Below are positions 35,391 to 48,925 of a stretch of DNA of 64,000 bases, piece by piece. The translations under genes were made by a program, and so were the position numbers. The stretch is from assembly GCF_019703515.2 (NCBI RefSeq), contig NC_059349.1:25020744-25084743 (forward strand), written 5' to 3'. The notes beneath the pieces were generated by a model that made no database searches, was not told the origin of the DNA, and saw only the letters and a program-made list of their open reading frames with translations. The DNA is from Myxocyprinus asiaticus (lineage: Eukaryota > Chordata > Actinopteri > Cypriniformes > Catostomidae). Positions within the stretch are counted from its first letter, which is position 1. Each line of letters starts with the position of its first letter.

Positions 35391-35583
35391 CACTGAAAAA
35401 ATGTGCTTCATGTGGTAACATCTAAATTGATTTAGGTCAAACACATTATTTAACATGTAATGTTAATGTTAACTGAATCAACCTGAAAACATTAGGTTAC
35501 ACCAACAAAACTCATTTGAAGTGTTAGATCAGGTAGAAATAGCACATTATGGTAACAACTGCATGTTACCACTTTTTACAGTG
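35391..35583. mobile_element. Small MITE, copy 1
   Basis: Ends cactgaaaaa and, inverted, tttttacagtg. Shares the inner words ctgaatcaacctgaa, caggtagaaatagc and a final cactttttacagtgta with the copy at 44507-44681. Confidence 0.6.
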
Positions 35584-35651
35584 TAACATTTGATTTGTTG
35601 AATTTAACAGTATTTATTTTGTATTTGTGATTTTATTTCTCTTTTTTGGTT

Positions 35652-36209
35652 TACACTCACTGAGCACTTTATTAGAAACACTATGGTCCTAATAAAGTGC
35701 CAGACGTGGTGTCTGCTGTTGTGGCCCATCTGCCTCAAGTTTCAACATGTTGTGCATTCTGAGATGCTATTCTGCTCACTACAATTGTACAGAGTGGTTA
35801 TCTGAGTTACCGTAGCCTTTCTGTCAGTTCGAACCAATCTGGCCATTCTCAGTTGACCTCTCTCATCAACAAGGAGTTTCCATCTGCAGAACTGCCACTC
35901 ACTGGAAGTTTTTTGTTTTTGTCACCATTCTGAGTAAACTCTAGAGACTGTTGTGTGTGAAAATCCCAGGAGATCAGCAGATACAGAAATACTCATACTA
36001 GCCTGTCTGGCACCAACAATCATGCCACTGTTGAAATAACAGAGATCAAATTTTTTCCCAATTCTGATGGTTGATGTGAACATGAACTGAAGCTGACTCG
36101 TATCTGCATGATTTTATGCATTGCACTGCTGCCACATGATTGGCTGAGTAGATAAACGCATGAATAAGTAGGTGTACAGGTGTTCCTAATAAAGTTCTAA
36201 GTGAGTGTA
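35652..36209. mobile_element. Non-autonomous Tc1-like element, about 560 bp
   Basis: Ends CACTCACTGAGCACTTTATT and, inverted, ataaagttctaagtgagtg, with TA on both sides. The interior is the 5' part of the family transposase on the minus strand (HTH region), but the catalytic portion is deleted. Same family as the split fragment at 2073-4250. Confidence 0.85.
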
Positions 36210-37050
36210 TATCGAGATGATTATTTGATACTGACTGTAAATCAATAAATATACAAACATATCTGCTGCAAAATTCGCTTCCTCAAGCACACCAAGAAAG
36301 GCAAGAACACACATCATGATATTGCACTCAAAGCACTCTGAGAACATCATTATGTAATAGACAAGTTGTTGAAATATTGCAAACAAATCTTGGTCTTTCC
36401 TTTTTAAATCATTTCCTTGGTTAATGCATTGTCTTTCTGCACACACAGTGTGTTTGGCTCCATTCTACAATGATGACTGAGATCTAAAGTGTTTCATTGC
36501 TTTAGGAAATGTGATTCCCTGGCCAATGTTGTTAAGATCTAGCATGGACACACACAGACTGCAAAGTCAAATTCACAAAGACTATTCTCCCATTATAGGC
36601 TGTAAATGTCCTCTGCTATAGGATCTGGCCATACCTATCACTGAAACTCCAGATATAATGTATCAGGCCTTATTTAGTCTCCCCCCAACCATCAGGGCAG
36701 TAATGACTGGATGAAGATCAAGGGCTACCAAGCATTTATTGTTCTATTTAATTAAACTTAAGTTAATGACAACTGAGAGCCGCCTAACCGCAATATGTAT
36801 TGTTCAGCAGAACTCAAGCCATAAGTTTGTTATTTCCATTAATTTATGGGCAAGATGACCCCATTGTTCCCTTTGACAGATGGTTCTGTCTCCTAAAGTT
36901 TCACATTGTGCTGTGTGTTGAGTAATGGGAAACAGCAGAGCTTGATCATATCCTATATATGTGGGATGAGCTTCCATAGATGAGAAACTGAGAGCCAGCA
37001 GGCTGGCTCATTGATGGATCAGTCTTCAAGCACCGGCTTCATGAGTTCTA
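36210..37050. other. FBXL7 intron, unique sequence
   Basis: No repeat or gene recognised. The 36600-36950 part is free of repeats and could hold a conserved non-coding element; not testable here. Confidence 0.35.
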
Positions 37051-37445
37051 TTAAAGGAATAGTTTACCCGAAAATGAAAACTCCAAAACAATATGACTTT
37101 CTTTCTTCCATGGAACAAAATGGCCGATTTAAAATAATGAACTGGTTGCTCTTTTCCATGCAACTGAATATGTGGAGCTTTCAAAAAGGACTCAATAAAA
37201 GTAGTCCATATGACTGCTATGCTTTATTCTGATGCAAAAGTATGATTCATTCATGAATCAGACATTGCTACTTCTCTCATGAACATGCCAAGGAAATCTT
37301 ACTAATCAAATCAAAATCGGTCTGTTCATCACACAAAGACTTGGAATACAGTGCACGAGTCATATGAAGTACTTTTATAATACTTTTATGGTGCTTTTGC
37401 ATCCTTTTTTAAGATTTTTCATTTTTGGGTGAACTAGTCTTTTAA
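37051..37445. mobile_element. Angel-type TTAA foldback element
   Basis: TTAA at 37051-37054 and 37442-37445. Left arm aaaggaatagtttacccgaa, right arm ttcatttttgggtgaactag. Diverged interior with residual inverted symmetry. Confidence 0.75.
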
Positions 37446-38082
37446 GACCACATCTCTATAACATGCACACAACAAGTCCATGATTGGAAAATAAATGGAG
37501 AAGTAAATTTAAAATAAGAGGAAAGTAAGCAAGAAATAATATTTAATAAAAGAAAAAGTAAATACAGAATATTCTAAGTAATAAAAAGCAGAACAGACAA
37601 AACCCCACACAACTCAAAGTGCCAGAAGGTAATAGGGAGATCAGTCTTTTAGCTTGGATTGAATGGCCACAGCCACCACATTCACAAAGTTAAGTCCTCA
37701 GAGCAGCCAAATAACCAAAATGTTATGGGGAGCCACTATGGTTGGCAGAAGAATCAGAAGCCAATTACATTTTAAAATCACCACTAGAGACAAAGAATTG
37801 GAAGTGGCCATGCAAGCTGGCAGACTTAACTCACACGATTACTGCTCTCACTACTAGCTGAATTACACTGAGAAAAGATTTTCCTTGCATGGCTAATACA
37901 AAACAAAATGCAACTTCTAATTTGACAAACAGGAGGAATTTGTGGTGGTAACTTTGAAAGTATTAAAGTAATAACAACCCTGCTAGCCTAAGCCTATTTT
38001 TAAGATTTACACATTACAATTTAATAACAAAAAATTCAATCAAATCGAATTTTTAAATAAATTAAATTAATAAAACTATATA

Positions 38083-38436
38083 TACACTGATCAGCCACAA
38101 CATTAAAACCACCTGCCTAATATTGTGCAGGTCCCCCTCGTGCCGCCAAAACAGCAACAACCCGCATCTCAGAATAGCATTCTGAGATTCTATTCTTCTC
38201 ACCACAATTGTACAGAACGATTATCTGAGTTACCGTAGACTTTGTCAGTTCGAACCAGTCTGGCCATTCTCTGTTGACCTCTCTCATCAACAAGGCATTT
38301 CCATCCACAGAACTGCCACTTGCTGGATGTTTTTTGTTTTTGGCACCATTCTGAGTAAACTCTAAAGACTGTTGTGTGCGAAAATCCCAGGAGATCAGCA
38401 GTTACAGAAATACTCAAACCAGCCCGTCTGGCACCA
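38083..38436. mobile_element. Mosaic Tc1 element, right end missing
   Basis: The first 70 bp (CACTGATCAGCCACAACATT on) are the terminus of the family at 21273-22940, including part of its C-terminal coding sequence. From about 38156 it switches to transposase sequence of a different family, the one at 35652-36209 (ttatctgagttaccgtag, ctctctcatcaacaaggc, tttttggcaccattctgag). It stops at ggcacca near 38436 without a right terminus. Confidence 0.75.
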
Positions 38437-41240
38437 TTTGACCTTCTTGCTAAATGCTGAAGTAAAAAGTAGCTTTTTCTCAGAGCTGTTCAGGAGAAGT
38501 GGTGGATGAATATATCGGCCAAACAGTTAAATCTGACAATATTTGGCCATTTTTAGATTGCATCAAGTGATGGTTGGCCTATTATTACAAAAGCGGCATT
38601 TATCCCTTGCCTCAGTTCCAAAATATAAAGAGAGTCTTGTCAACATTTTAATAAACATTCTAATAAAAACATTTTCTTGTTTCATTTTTATCTGTGAATT
38701 TTGAGTTAATATTGTGTGAAATAAATGTTCATCTAATTTCAGCAATTTTATTTATGTCTCATTTCCTATCATTAAATTATTTTAAATGATTTATAATACA
38801 GTATATTGGCATTATATTGGCCACCGCAGTTCAGCATTAGTCTCAGTCATTTAGCCGAGTCCTTAGTCAGGTTATAGGCACCATACAGAATTTAATGCAA
38901 ACTAAAAAGAGGGATAGACTCACAGTCTGTTCAATGGTATACACCGCATAAAGGTCTAGATCACATGTCATTTTTACAACTCGTGAAGTTTGTCATGGCG
39001 TTTTTGTCAACTGAATTTTTTTGGAAATATACATTTTCAATGTTTCATCAGCTGAACAATCAACACCAATTTAAACAGTACAATCCATCGAAGAGACTGT
39101 AAGTCTATCCCTCACAGCCTCATTTTCATACCCGTCAAAAAATAAATATGGCGCCTCTCTGAATAAGGTTCACACAGGAGATTAAAAAAAATGTAAAGTT
39201 AACAGCTTTCTCAGACATTCTCAGATTTTTCTCTTTGACAGTCTGAACAGACAGAAAGCAGCAGAGCAACTGTAATAAATGTATCAGTGTCTGTTACACA
39301 CATTCAAAATAAATTACTTCAGCACACAATGGGATTTCAACAGCTTAAACCTCCTCTGTCTGAGGGCCAGGGAGCAGTCAGTGATACTGAAGTGTGTCAG
39401 CAGCAGAAGCAGAGGATAAAGGATCTACTAATCCTCCATTAGTGTTAATCAATGGTTCATCAGTAGAACATCTAGTGTGTCTGCTGCCTCTGTACCAATC
39501 CATTGACCACATGCAGAAACCTGCTTCTGGTGCTTTACATTTTCAGACAGTTTCTTATGGTCCCTTTAAATGTCAATAAAGAAGATTGGCAGTGTTTGCA
39601 TTCTAGGGAAAAAATCTATTTTGTTTTTCACCCATTGAGTTTCCAAGTTTCACTTAAATCTTCTGGTTAAGTGTGTAACTTTGGGAAAAAGGCACCAAAT
39701 TTAACCTCAAACCACACATAACGCCACAGGAGCCATAATTACCTCAAGCCAGAAATTGTATCTCATTATTGCATTTATTTTAAGACTGTTCCATGCCTGT
39801 TCTGGTTGCAATCTAATGAAAATGAGATAATAACATGAAACTTGAAGCTAAACTAAGATGTTATTAATGCCAATGTATCACAGTTTTTCTAACAAATCAT
39901 TGGTAGTAAGCCTAGCCTTAACAAAATGTGAAATATCTCAGTACTGTTTGTTGGAATAATTCGGGGGTGGCCTCTTTCCTCTTTTTAGGAGAAGGTAAAG
40001 TCTGTCTATGGTGGATAAAAGACTGTGGATTGGTATTCCAGGCAGGTATAATGAGGATCTCAAACATAAAACTCCTCTGGGCAATATGCCAACTAGCCAT
40101 TTAATCCACTAACAAAATGCCCACTTTTACAAAAGTAAAGACAGACAAAAACAAAGCCTTCAATGTTTTAAAACAGAAAAACCACTATTAAACAGACCTG
40201 CTTTTGTGATAGTTCAACTATAAAATTATGTTTGCAGCCCAAGTAGCACAGTTCACTTTCCCAGGAACTACAATACTTGTTCTCTCATCAAAAACAGCAA
40301 GGATCTGGAATACATTTATAATTAAGCTGTTGTTTGTGAAATGGCACAAATAATTTTGTTTAACCTAATGATTTTGATAAAATATGCACATCGCTGTGCA
40401 GTCAGATGTAATCAAATCACTGAATTAGATTATATCTTAGCAGACTGTGGATGAAATGTGCCTTCTGCTTTTAAAATCGGTTTGCTACTGTTTTTGATAG
40501 CTAATCAATCTGATTTACTCTCTCTGTTATGGACCAATTTTGAAAGCACTTTTTGGTTAATTTTGTATGTTTTTGTCTCAAGTTTAACAGCATTTTGTTT
40601 GAATTTCATACTAGATAGAAAAACAGAACAAAGAAACTGTAATTCTGTAATTACAATGTCAAATCCTTTAATGATCATTAAGCCCTCTTATGTCTTTCTA
40701 AGCCCTTAAAGTACCATTTAGGATGTCTTTACTATAATGGGCCCTAATGGAGATTCATTGCTGTAAAGCAGAATCACCAGGAATCATTTTAATCTATGAC
40801 ATTCACATACAACACAAACAATTTCCAAAAATTCCAAGTATGCAGTTCATTTAATAAAAACATTTATTTAAAATGCTCAATATTGAATTGAGCAGTCTCA
40901 GTCTTCCCATAGCCTGGCTCTGAGATAAAGTCTAGGTAAAAAATCTTTATGTACACATCCTCAACAAAATGACATTTCACCTAATAACTCACTTAAGAAA
41001 AGGCTTCTGAACTGTCAGACCATATATTCATCCTTCATCCAGCTGTGCAGCAACCCGTCACTCAGTGCCCACTAAACAATGCCAAGCAGGAATGTTTTGC
41101 AGTGGGTGTTTTCTTGCACACCTCTATAACCCGAGACAACGCTGCTCTTGTTGCACGTAAAGCCATTATTAACTGCACAGCTGTCAGCTCTGGGATTAAT
41201 TAGATGTTCCTCTTACAAAAGCTTCCTGCTGTTGAACTAC
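38437..41240. other. FBXL7 intron, no gene seen
   Basis: AT-rich sequence without recognised elements or exon-like frames. Confidence 0.5.
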
Positions 41241-41825
41241 AGGAATAGTTCATCCAAAATTGTAAATTATGTCATCATTTACTCACTTTCATGTCATTCT
41301 AAACCCGTATGCTGTAGAACACAAAAAGAGAGATTTTGAAGAATCTTTTCACAGTTCTTGTCATACAACGATATTAAAATTATATATTGATATACAGTCA
41401 TAGTGTCTGTTATGGCTGTTAAGCTCCAAAAAAGGAAAAAAAACTCCACAAAAAAGCACCATAAAGTATCATAAAAGTAGTCCATAGATCTTGTGCACAA
41501 TATTCCAAGACTTCGGAAAATATATGATAGATTTGTGTGAGGAACAGGCCGAAATTTAAACCATTATTCACTGTCAATCTTGCCCTTGCATCTAGCACAC
41601 GATCGTGCCCAGAATTCAAAAGTAAAATGTCATGTTTTCACATGTGAGAACCAATGCCATTTTGGCATCAATCACATAAATCAATGAAAAAAACAAAATG
41701 ACATGAGCTTCAGGTGTAGATTATCAGTGTATACTGACTTAAATTTTGGTCTGTTCATTACCCAAAGCTATTGAATGGTTTCAGAAGACTGTTTTGGCTA
41801 CATTAAGCTTTACAGCCCATGGTGA
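41241..41825. mobile_element. Angel-type element, partial
   Basis: Left arm present (aggaatagttcatccaaaat, then catcatttactcactttcat). Internal blocks include taaaagtagtccatagatct. The right arm is eroded and no closing TTAA is clear. Confidence 0.5.
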
Positions 41826-42822
41826 CGATTAACTCATGGATGCATTCAAATTCAATTTATAAAAATTTCTACAGTTGTGTTCCATGAAAAAGTAACAGCA
41901 TACGAGATTGGAACGACAGGGTGAGAAAATAATGATCAAATTTTTATTTTGAGAAATTCCTTCATTCATACATACTTCATACTCTACTTCTGAATTATCA
42001 GATCTAATCTCAAGAATACGGCACACTCAGATAGGACTCATTCTTTTTTAAGACAAGAAGTGGAAAAATGCACAGAAGGAGGGGGTCACAGTACCAAATT
42101 TGTTAACAAAAGTCCTGTTTCATCTCAAGAGTATTCCAAGGGTAATTGCTTTCAAATATGCCTAATGCAGATTGGTGCTTATCTTAAGACAGGACCCTTT
42201 AACTATAATCTCAGCCGAAGATCTTCTGCCTTTTGAAGGATGAAAATGAGATGTTTGGAGTTGGGGCCAGCTTCCGTGTTTTGAGCAGACTCCAAAGGGT
42301 CTGGAGAGAGGGTGAATGGGAGGTCAGACTCACTCACTCACTCACTCACTCACGTTGTTTACTCATGCACCGATGACTGCGGAGTTCCACACAGGCCACT
42401 ATCAGGGGAATCACTATTAGCCAAAACTAAAATTCTGCTTCAGCAGTCGTTTAAACATTCCTTTAGACACGCAGTGCAGATTTAAAAACTGCAAACACAA
42501 CATCAGTCAAAGTTACAAATATGTTGTTATATAATCCATCACATTACACATTACACTGAAACTCAAACCCTTTCTTTCTTTCTTTTTTTCTAATCCTCTT
42601 CTTCCAAAAGTAAAAAGGCTACATGCTAGTAGGGCAGGGTGATACAGCTAAAAAGTTAAAATATCAATATTTTTGAACGTTCTGACAACATTAAATTCAT
42701 ATCTTATTATTTATGTAAAATGGCTTATTATTTATGTATGGCCTAAAAGTATGGAACCAGGAAGTAATCACATTCACACTAACAATTGTGAGCGAGATTT
42801 GAAGGTTGCATTTTCGCTCTAA
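41826..42822. other. FBXL7 intron with CTCA repeat
   Basis: Holds a (CTCA)n run at 42327-42352. No gene. Confidence 0.6.
42327..42352. repeat. (CTCA)n microsatellite
   Basis: Six or so tandem CTCA units. Confidence 0.9.
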
Positions 42823-43045
42823 AATTACATTTGGTAACACTTTAAAACAAGGTTCCATTTGTTAACATTAGTTAACAACATTAGTTAACATGAACAAACC
42901 ATGAACAATACTTTACAGCATTTATTAATCATTGTTAATGTTAATTTCAGCATATCGTAATACATTTTTAAAATCAAAAGTTGTATATGTTAACATTAGT
43001 TAATGCACTATGAACTAACATAAACTAACAATGAACAACTGTATT
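42823..43045. repeat. Dispersed teleost repeat, half element
   Basis: Contains repeated ttaacattagttaaca words and aatgttaatttcagcat, as in a common fish inverted-repeat family starting GGTAACACTTTA. Only the left half is present. Confidence 0.6.
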
Positions 43046-43235
43046 TTTATTAGAGCTGTCAGAATAAAAATATTTTACATGTTAATTTTTCTTTTAATCG
43101 TGATTAACGCATTTACCGTCAATACAACATAAACCATCATAAACACTTGTTGGAAGGGCAGAACCATTGTAATGTGTCCGTCCGGAGTCATTACACTGAC
43201 ACACACTTCACAACACACAATTCTTTTACATTTTG

Positions 43236-43551
43236 AAAGTGAAAATGTAGATTTTTGGTAAAAAAGGACTTAAATATTGATCTGTTTCTAACCCACACCT
43301 ATCATATCGCTTCTGAAGATATGGATCTAACAAAGAAGGAGTCATGTGGATTACTTTTATGCCGCCTATATGTGTTTTTTGGAGCTTAAAAGTGCTGATC
43401 ACCATCCATTTGCGTTGTGATTACCTACAGAGCTGAGAAATTATTATAAAAATCTTTGTGTTCTGCAGAAGAAAGTCATACACATCTGGGATGGCATGAG
43501 GGTGAGTAAACGATGAGAGTATTTTCATTTTTGTGTGAACTATCCCTTTAA
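43236..43551. mobile_element. Angel-type element, right half
   Basis: Ends in gaactatccctttaa with TTAA at 43548-43551. The right arm (gatggcatgagggtgagtaa, tgtgttttttggagctt) is clear; the left arm is truncated near 43236. Confidence 0.7.
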
Positions 43552-44413
<862 letters not shown>

Positions 44414-44506
44414 GAAAATATTGCTGTTTCTTAAATGTAAATGTAATAATTTTTATTAGTATAGGGAAAAAATGTGTTTAAAACATTCTGTGATTATTTT
44501 TAACTA

Positions 44507-44681
44507 CACTAAAAATTTAAATACCAAAAAATTGTGGTAACAGTTAAATTAATTAATAATGTTTTTAACCACTGAATCAACCTGAATATATTAGGCTACA
44601 CCAACACAACTAATGTTTTGGTCATGTCAGGTAGAAATAGCTCTTTAAGGTAACAATTGCAGGCTAGCACTTTTTACAGTG
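44507..44681. mobile_element. Small MITE, copy 2
   Basis: Second copy of the element at 35391-35583, same orientation, sharing actgaatcaacctgaa, caggtagaaatagc and the closing tttttacagtg. About 175 bp. Confidence 0.6.
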
Positions 44682-45510
44682 TATATATTTTTTACACTTC
44701 TAGCATTAAACATTTTGAATCGACAAAAAAGAATTTGGTTTAAAAGTTCTCCATCAAAAGCCGTATCAGGTATCAAAGCAATAGGTGCTGAAAAGCATGT
44801 TCAGTTTCGGCATAAGCATACAATTTTTGTTTATTTTCTTCTCTTCATTTATTCATAAAAGTACACTGAGAAGTCAAACCACTGCATCTCTTTGATGTTT
44901 CCTCTCTCTAATTATCATATTAAAAAGAAGTGAAGTAACTGTGTCACCATAAATATTGTTCTAGAAATATTCATCCTTATGGGCACAGGATTTATCTTAT
45001 TTAATCAAAAACATCATAGAGGAAATATTCCAACATCTGGCATTCAAACCAGAGCTTTGCCACAGTAAAGGAGGCAAAAGGAAAGGCATTTCATGTTCCT
45101 AACCAGTTTGCCCTGCTCTCATTCTCTCCCCTCCCCAGTTTGGAAAGCCTGGCTGGTGATGCATAAAGCAGAGAGGATCTGGAGAAACAGTCTGAAGCCT
45201 GATCACCCTCTGTCCTGGCTTGGGCCCCCTTACACAAATTAACCACATGTACACTCTCCCTGCACACAAATTTCGACATTAGCAGATGAGATCCAGAGAA
45301 AATTAAATACAAGAAACTGTCTGCACAGTAAGGCACAGACAATAGAGTAGAGTTTTAGTTTTCTTTTTACAACATGCTTCTTTTTTGTCAGTCATTTTTT
45401 GAGTCATTCCATATGATCATGGGATGGGAAGGATCTCAACAAATCTGCATATAAATAGGTCTCTTGTCAGAAGATTAACTGATTAACTAATATTTAATAT
45501 ATAACAATCA
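44682..45510. other. FBXL7 intron, no gene seen
   Basis: No recognised feature. Confidence 0.5.
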
Positions 45511-45620
45511 GGGCTGCATTTCCCAAAAGCATTGTAAGCCTAAGTAGATCATAGAAACCGTTGGCGCCAATGGCCTCTATGATCAACATAAGCTTACGAT
45601 GCTTTTGGGAAATGCAGCCC
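45511..45620. mobile_element. 110-bp foldback element
   Basis: GGGCTGCATTTCCCAAAAGC opens the left arm, and its inverse closes the right arm. About 48 of 55 positions pair, around a central TTGGCGCCAA. Reads as a tiny MITE; no duplication of the flanks is obvious. Confidence 0.7.
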
Positions 45621-46969
45621 AGATTTGATTGGCTAGTCAACTAAGAAACCAAATCTCACAGCATGTCATAGCGTATGGCTGTCAGGTGCCAGGCTTAAAG
45701 TGAAATCTCCCTCCTCCCTATACATGAAAACCAGCCAAACCATTTGGCTTCAAAGCTCATTATTCACAGATTCTTATTAGTACTATGTTGATCTAATCTC
45801 CAAAACCAAAATAGCTAATCTGCAGACTGGGGCAAGCTTTTAATGACTAAATGGAAACAAAACACTAATCCAGAAAAATACTGGAGCACTTCTGCAGAGT
45901 TCCTGTACCCTTTGATAGCCTGGATGAAATATTACAAATCTACATATCTTCCACCCCTCTTTACATATAGATGTCAGGAAGCACTTTCCACTTATCAAAT
46001 ATTGTCCTTCTACTGAATAATGTCAATGCTATTCATTAACTATTCTCAGTTCTTAAAGGGGTTGTTCACTCAAAAATGAAAATTCTGTCACTAACTCTCA
46101 TGTGGTTCCAAAACTGTATTACTTTTTTTCCTCTGTGGAAAAAGACCACAGAAATTGGATCCCAATCTTATTTCACATTCATACTAGGGATTATAAGCTT
46201 CTTATAAAGCAACTAAGATCTGGCCTCCCAAAAGGAAGCAATGACCTCACCAGGGTAGTTGGGGCACAATGGAAATAGCTGCCTACTGACTTCCTGTTCT
46301 CCCTACTGTTTCCCATTACAGGAAACAACTGTCAGAGACAAAGGTCTCTGTACTCCAAAAACAGAAACTGTAGACGTCTGAATGTGTTCTATGCCCCATG
46401 CATTCCACAAACACACACTGTCTCCAGTAATGCAGCATGACAAATGTCGATGATTCTCCTCTTTGCTGTTGTAATTGGAGACTGAAAATTACAGAAAAAT
46501 CTTCAGGGGAACTCCCCCAAGGGAACTACAATGGCAGATGATAGTGACTCACTTAAAAAAGGATCCAAAAGTGTCATGAAAGTAGTCCATGCGTCTCTTG
46601 CATCAAGTCTCCTGAAGGGATGTTTTGTTGATAAACAGCCCGAAATGCAAGTTATTTTACAGAGAAAACTTGACTTCTTGATTTCCGACATAACTTTTCT
46701 TTTGCGTTCATAAGTGCACGAGAGAATCTTGTTTGTGTATTTATGTGGAACTTGCGCTGTTTTCGCTTCCACAAGGTGTTAGCGAAGGCCATTGTGACTT
46801 CGCTAACTTGCACCTCTCTTGTATTCATGAGCATGCAAAGGAGAGCTACAGTATGGCGGAAGTCAAGATTTTCACTGTAAAATAACAGGCTCACCAAATT
46901 GTATGTCTTCAGAAGTTGGAATATGATGCATGAGTAACATAGACTACTTTTATGACACTTTTGGGTACT
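45621..46969. other. FBXL7 intron with foldback fragments
   Basis: At 46053 a TTAA followed by aaaggggttgttcactcaaa and aatgaaaattctgtcac is the left arm of an Angel-type element. The right arm is not clear, although aagtagtccatgcgtctc-type blocks at 46580 belong to related repeats. No gene. Confidence 0.5.
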
Positions 46970-47471
46970 TTAAAGGGATGTTCTGGGTTCAATACAAGTT
47001 AAGTTTAATCGGCAGCATTTGTAGCATAATGTTGATTACCACAGAAAATAATTGTAATTTATCCCTTGATTATCAAAAAAAAAAAAAGCAAAAATCTGGG
47101 TTCCAGTGCGACACTTACAATGAAAGTAAACGGGGCCAGCCCATAAACATTTAAATACACACAGATTCAAAAGTGAACTCACAAGACATAAACATAATGC
47201 ATGTTAACATGAATTTATTGTGATAAAATTGATTACAGGGTTTACTGGCATTACGTCTTCATGGCAACCAAGTAGTAATACTGAATATAGCTTTACACAA
47301 AAGTAAGTGATTTTCTCACACTAAAATCATGTTAACACGATTCCACAGATCTATTTACATTTTTATGGACTCACCCATTCAGTTGTATGTGCCTTACCAT
47401 AACCACATTATTTTTAAATAAACGAGGGACAAGCTGAAATAATTTTTTGTGGAAATAACATTATTCTTTAA
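46970..47471. mobile_element. Second TTAA foldback family, 502 bp
   Basis: TTAA at 46970-46973 and 47468-47471. Starts aaagggatgttctgggttca. Contains agtaagtgattttctcaca and taaaatcatgttaacacg words typical of a common teleost inverted-repeat family; the right arm has internal losses. Confidence 0.65.
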
Positions 47472-48168
47472 AGCAATTCACTATCAACTGCCATTGTATT
47501 GAAATCAGAAAATGAAACATCCTTCAAAATTCCTCTTTTTGTGTTCCAAAAAAGAAACAAATTCATACAGGTAAATGAAGACAATTTTAATTTTGGGGTG
47601 AACTATTCCTTTAGGAAGCCTGGTGGGGGACATTATAATCCCATGCTGGAGACCAGCGTCCACCAGTCATGCTGACACACATTTAAATGTACATAATATT
47701 AATTTTTAGGTGAAAGATAGCAGGCTTGGTATCTACACAAGTGCCACATTAAAGCACTACACCATCAACTGGTCAAGCAGGAGTTGTTTCTCCACATAAG
47801 AGAGGCATCTCTCTTCTCTCCAGACTGCCCTCACATAACTACATCTCACTAATCAAGAGTGCACTGCGGTTGTTGTAATCTTGCTGTCATTTGGCATGAA
47901 AGCTCAAGTCTTTTGAAGAGCTAATAAGACTTCAGAGTAGCTGGCCTGGAATCCACCAACACGTTCATAACTATGACTGCACTGGTCTTTTGACACGTAA
48001 AACAATGACAAATTTGTAAATTTGGCTTCTTCACTAAGTTAAATAAAAAAAAAAATAAAAAAAACAAAAAAAACAAAAAAAACAAAAAAAACAAGAAACT
48101 CTGAGGCTAAAACACAGCTAATCTACTTCAAGTAAGCTAGGAAGAAAATTTAATAACTCATTAAACAA
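47472..48168. other. FBXL7 intron, foldback fragment and A-rich repeat
   Basis: An Angel right-arm fragment lies at 47515-47614 (ttggggtgaactattccttt), and an (AAAAAAAC)n run at about 48055-48092. No gene. Confidence 0.6.
48055..48092. repeat. (AAAAAAAC)n simple repeat
   Basis: Octamer-like units of A-runs separated by single C, four copies. Confidence 0.85.
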
Positions 48169-48925
48169 TTAAAGAAATAGTAATACCCAAAAATGAAAAT
48201 TCTCTCATCATTTACTCACGCTCATGCCATCCCAGTTGTGTATGAGTTTCTTTCTTCTGCAGAACACAAACAAAGATTTTTAGAATATCTCAGCTCTCTA
48301 GGTTCATACGATGCAAGTGAATGGTGACCAGAACTTTGAAGCTCCAAAAAGCACATAACGGTAGCATAAAAGTAATCCATAAAACTACAGTGGTTTAATC
48401 CACATCTTCTGAAGTTATGTGATAGGTACGGGTGAGAACAGACCAAAATGTAACTCCTTTTTCACTGTACATCTTACCATTACAGTCTCTAGGCACAATC
48501 ATGTTTTTAAGCTTGATTACACATCCTAGTGCTTGATGCATGCGCAGAGCGCTAGATGGATCTAGGAAGTGTAATTGAGTTTGAAATCATGATCGCCAAT
48601 TAGACTGCTGATGTCAAGATTTATATTGAAAATTTAGTTACATTTTGGTCTGTTCTCACCCAAAAATGATTGGATCACTTCAGAAGACATGGATTAAACC
48701 ACTGGAGTCGTATGGATAAATGTTTTGCTGCCTTTATGTGTTTTTTGGAGCTTCAAAGTTTTGGATCCCATTCACAAGCATTGTATGGATCTACAGAGCT
48801 GAGATATTCTTCTAAAAATCTTTGTTTGTGGTCTGCAGAAGAAAGACATTTTTACATATCTGAGATGGCATGAGGGTAAGTAAATGATAAGAGAATTTAC
48901 ATTTTTGGGTGAACTATTCCTTTAA
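48169..48925. mobile_element. Complete Angel-type TTAA foldback element, 757 bp
   Basis: TTAA at 48169-48172 and 48922-48925. Left arm aaatgaaaattctctcatca; right arm gatggcatgagggtaagtaa ending gggtgaactattccttt. Internal layout is the same as the copy at 8723-9396, including the aatcatg/gatcg core. Confidence 0.85.
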
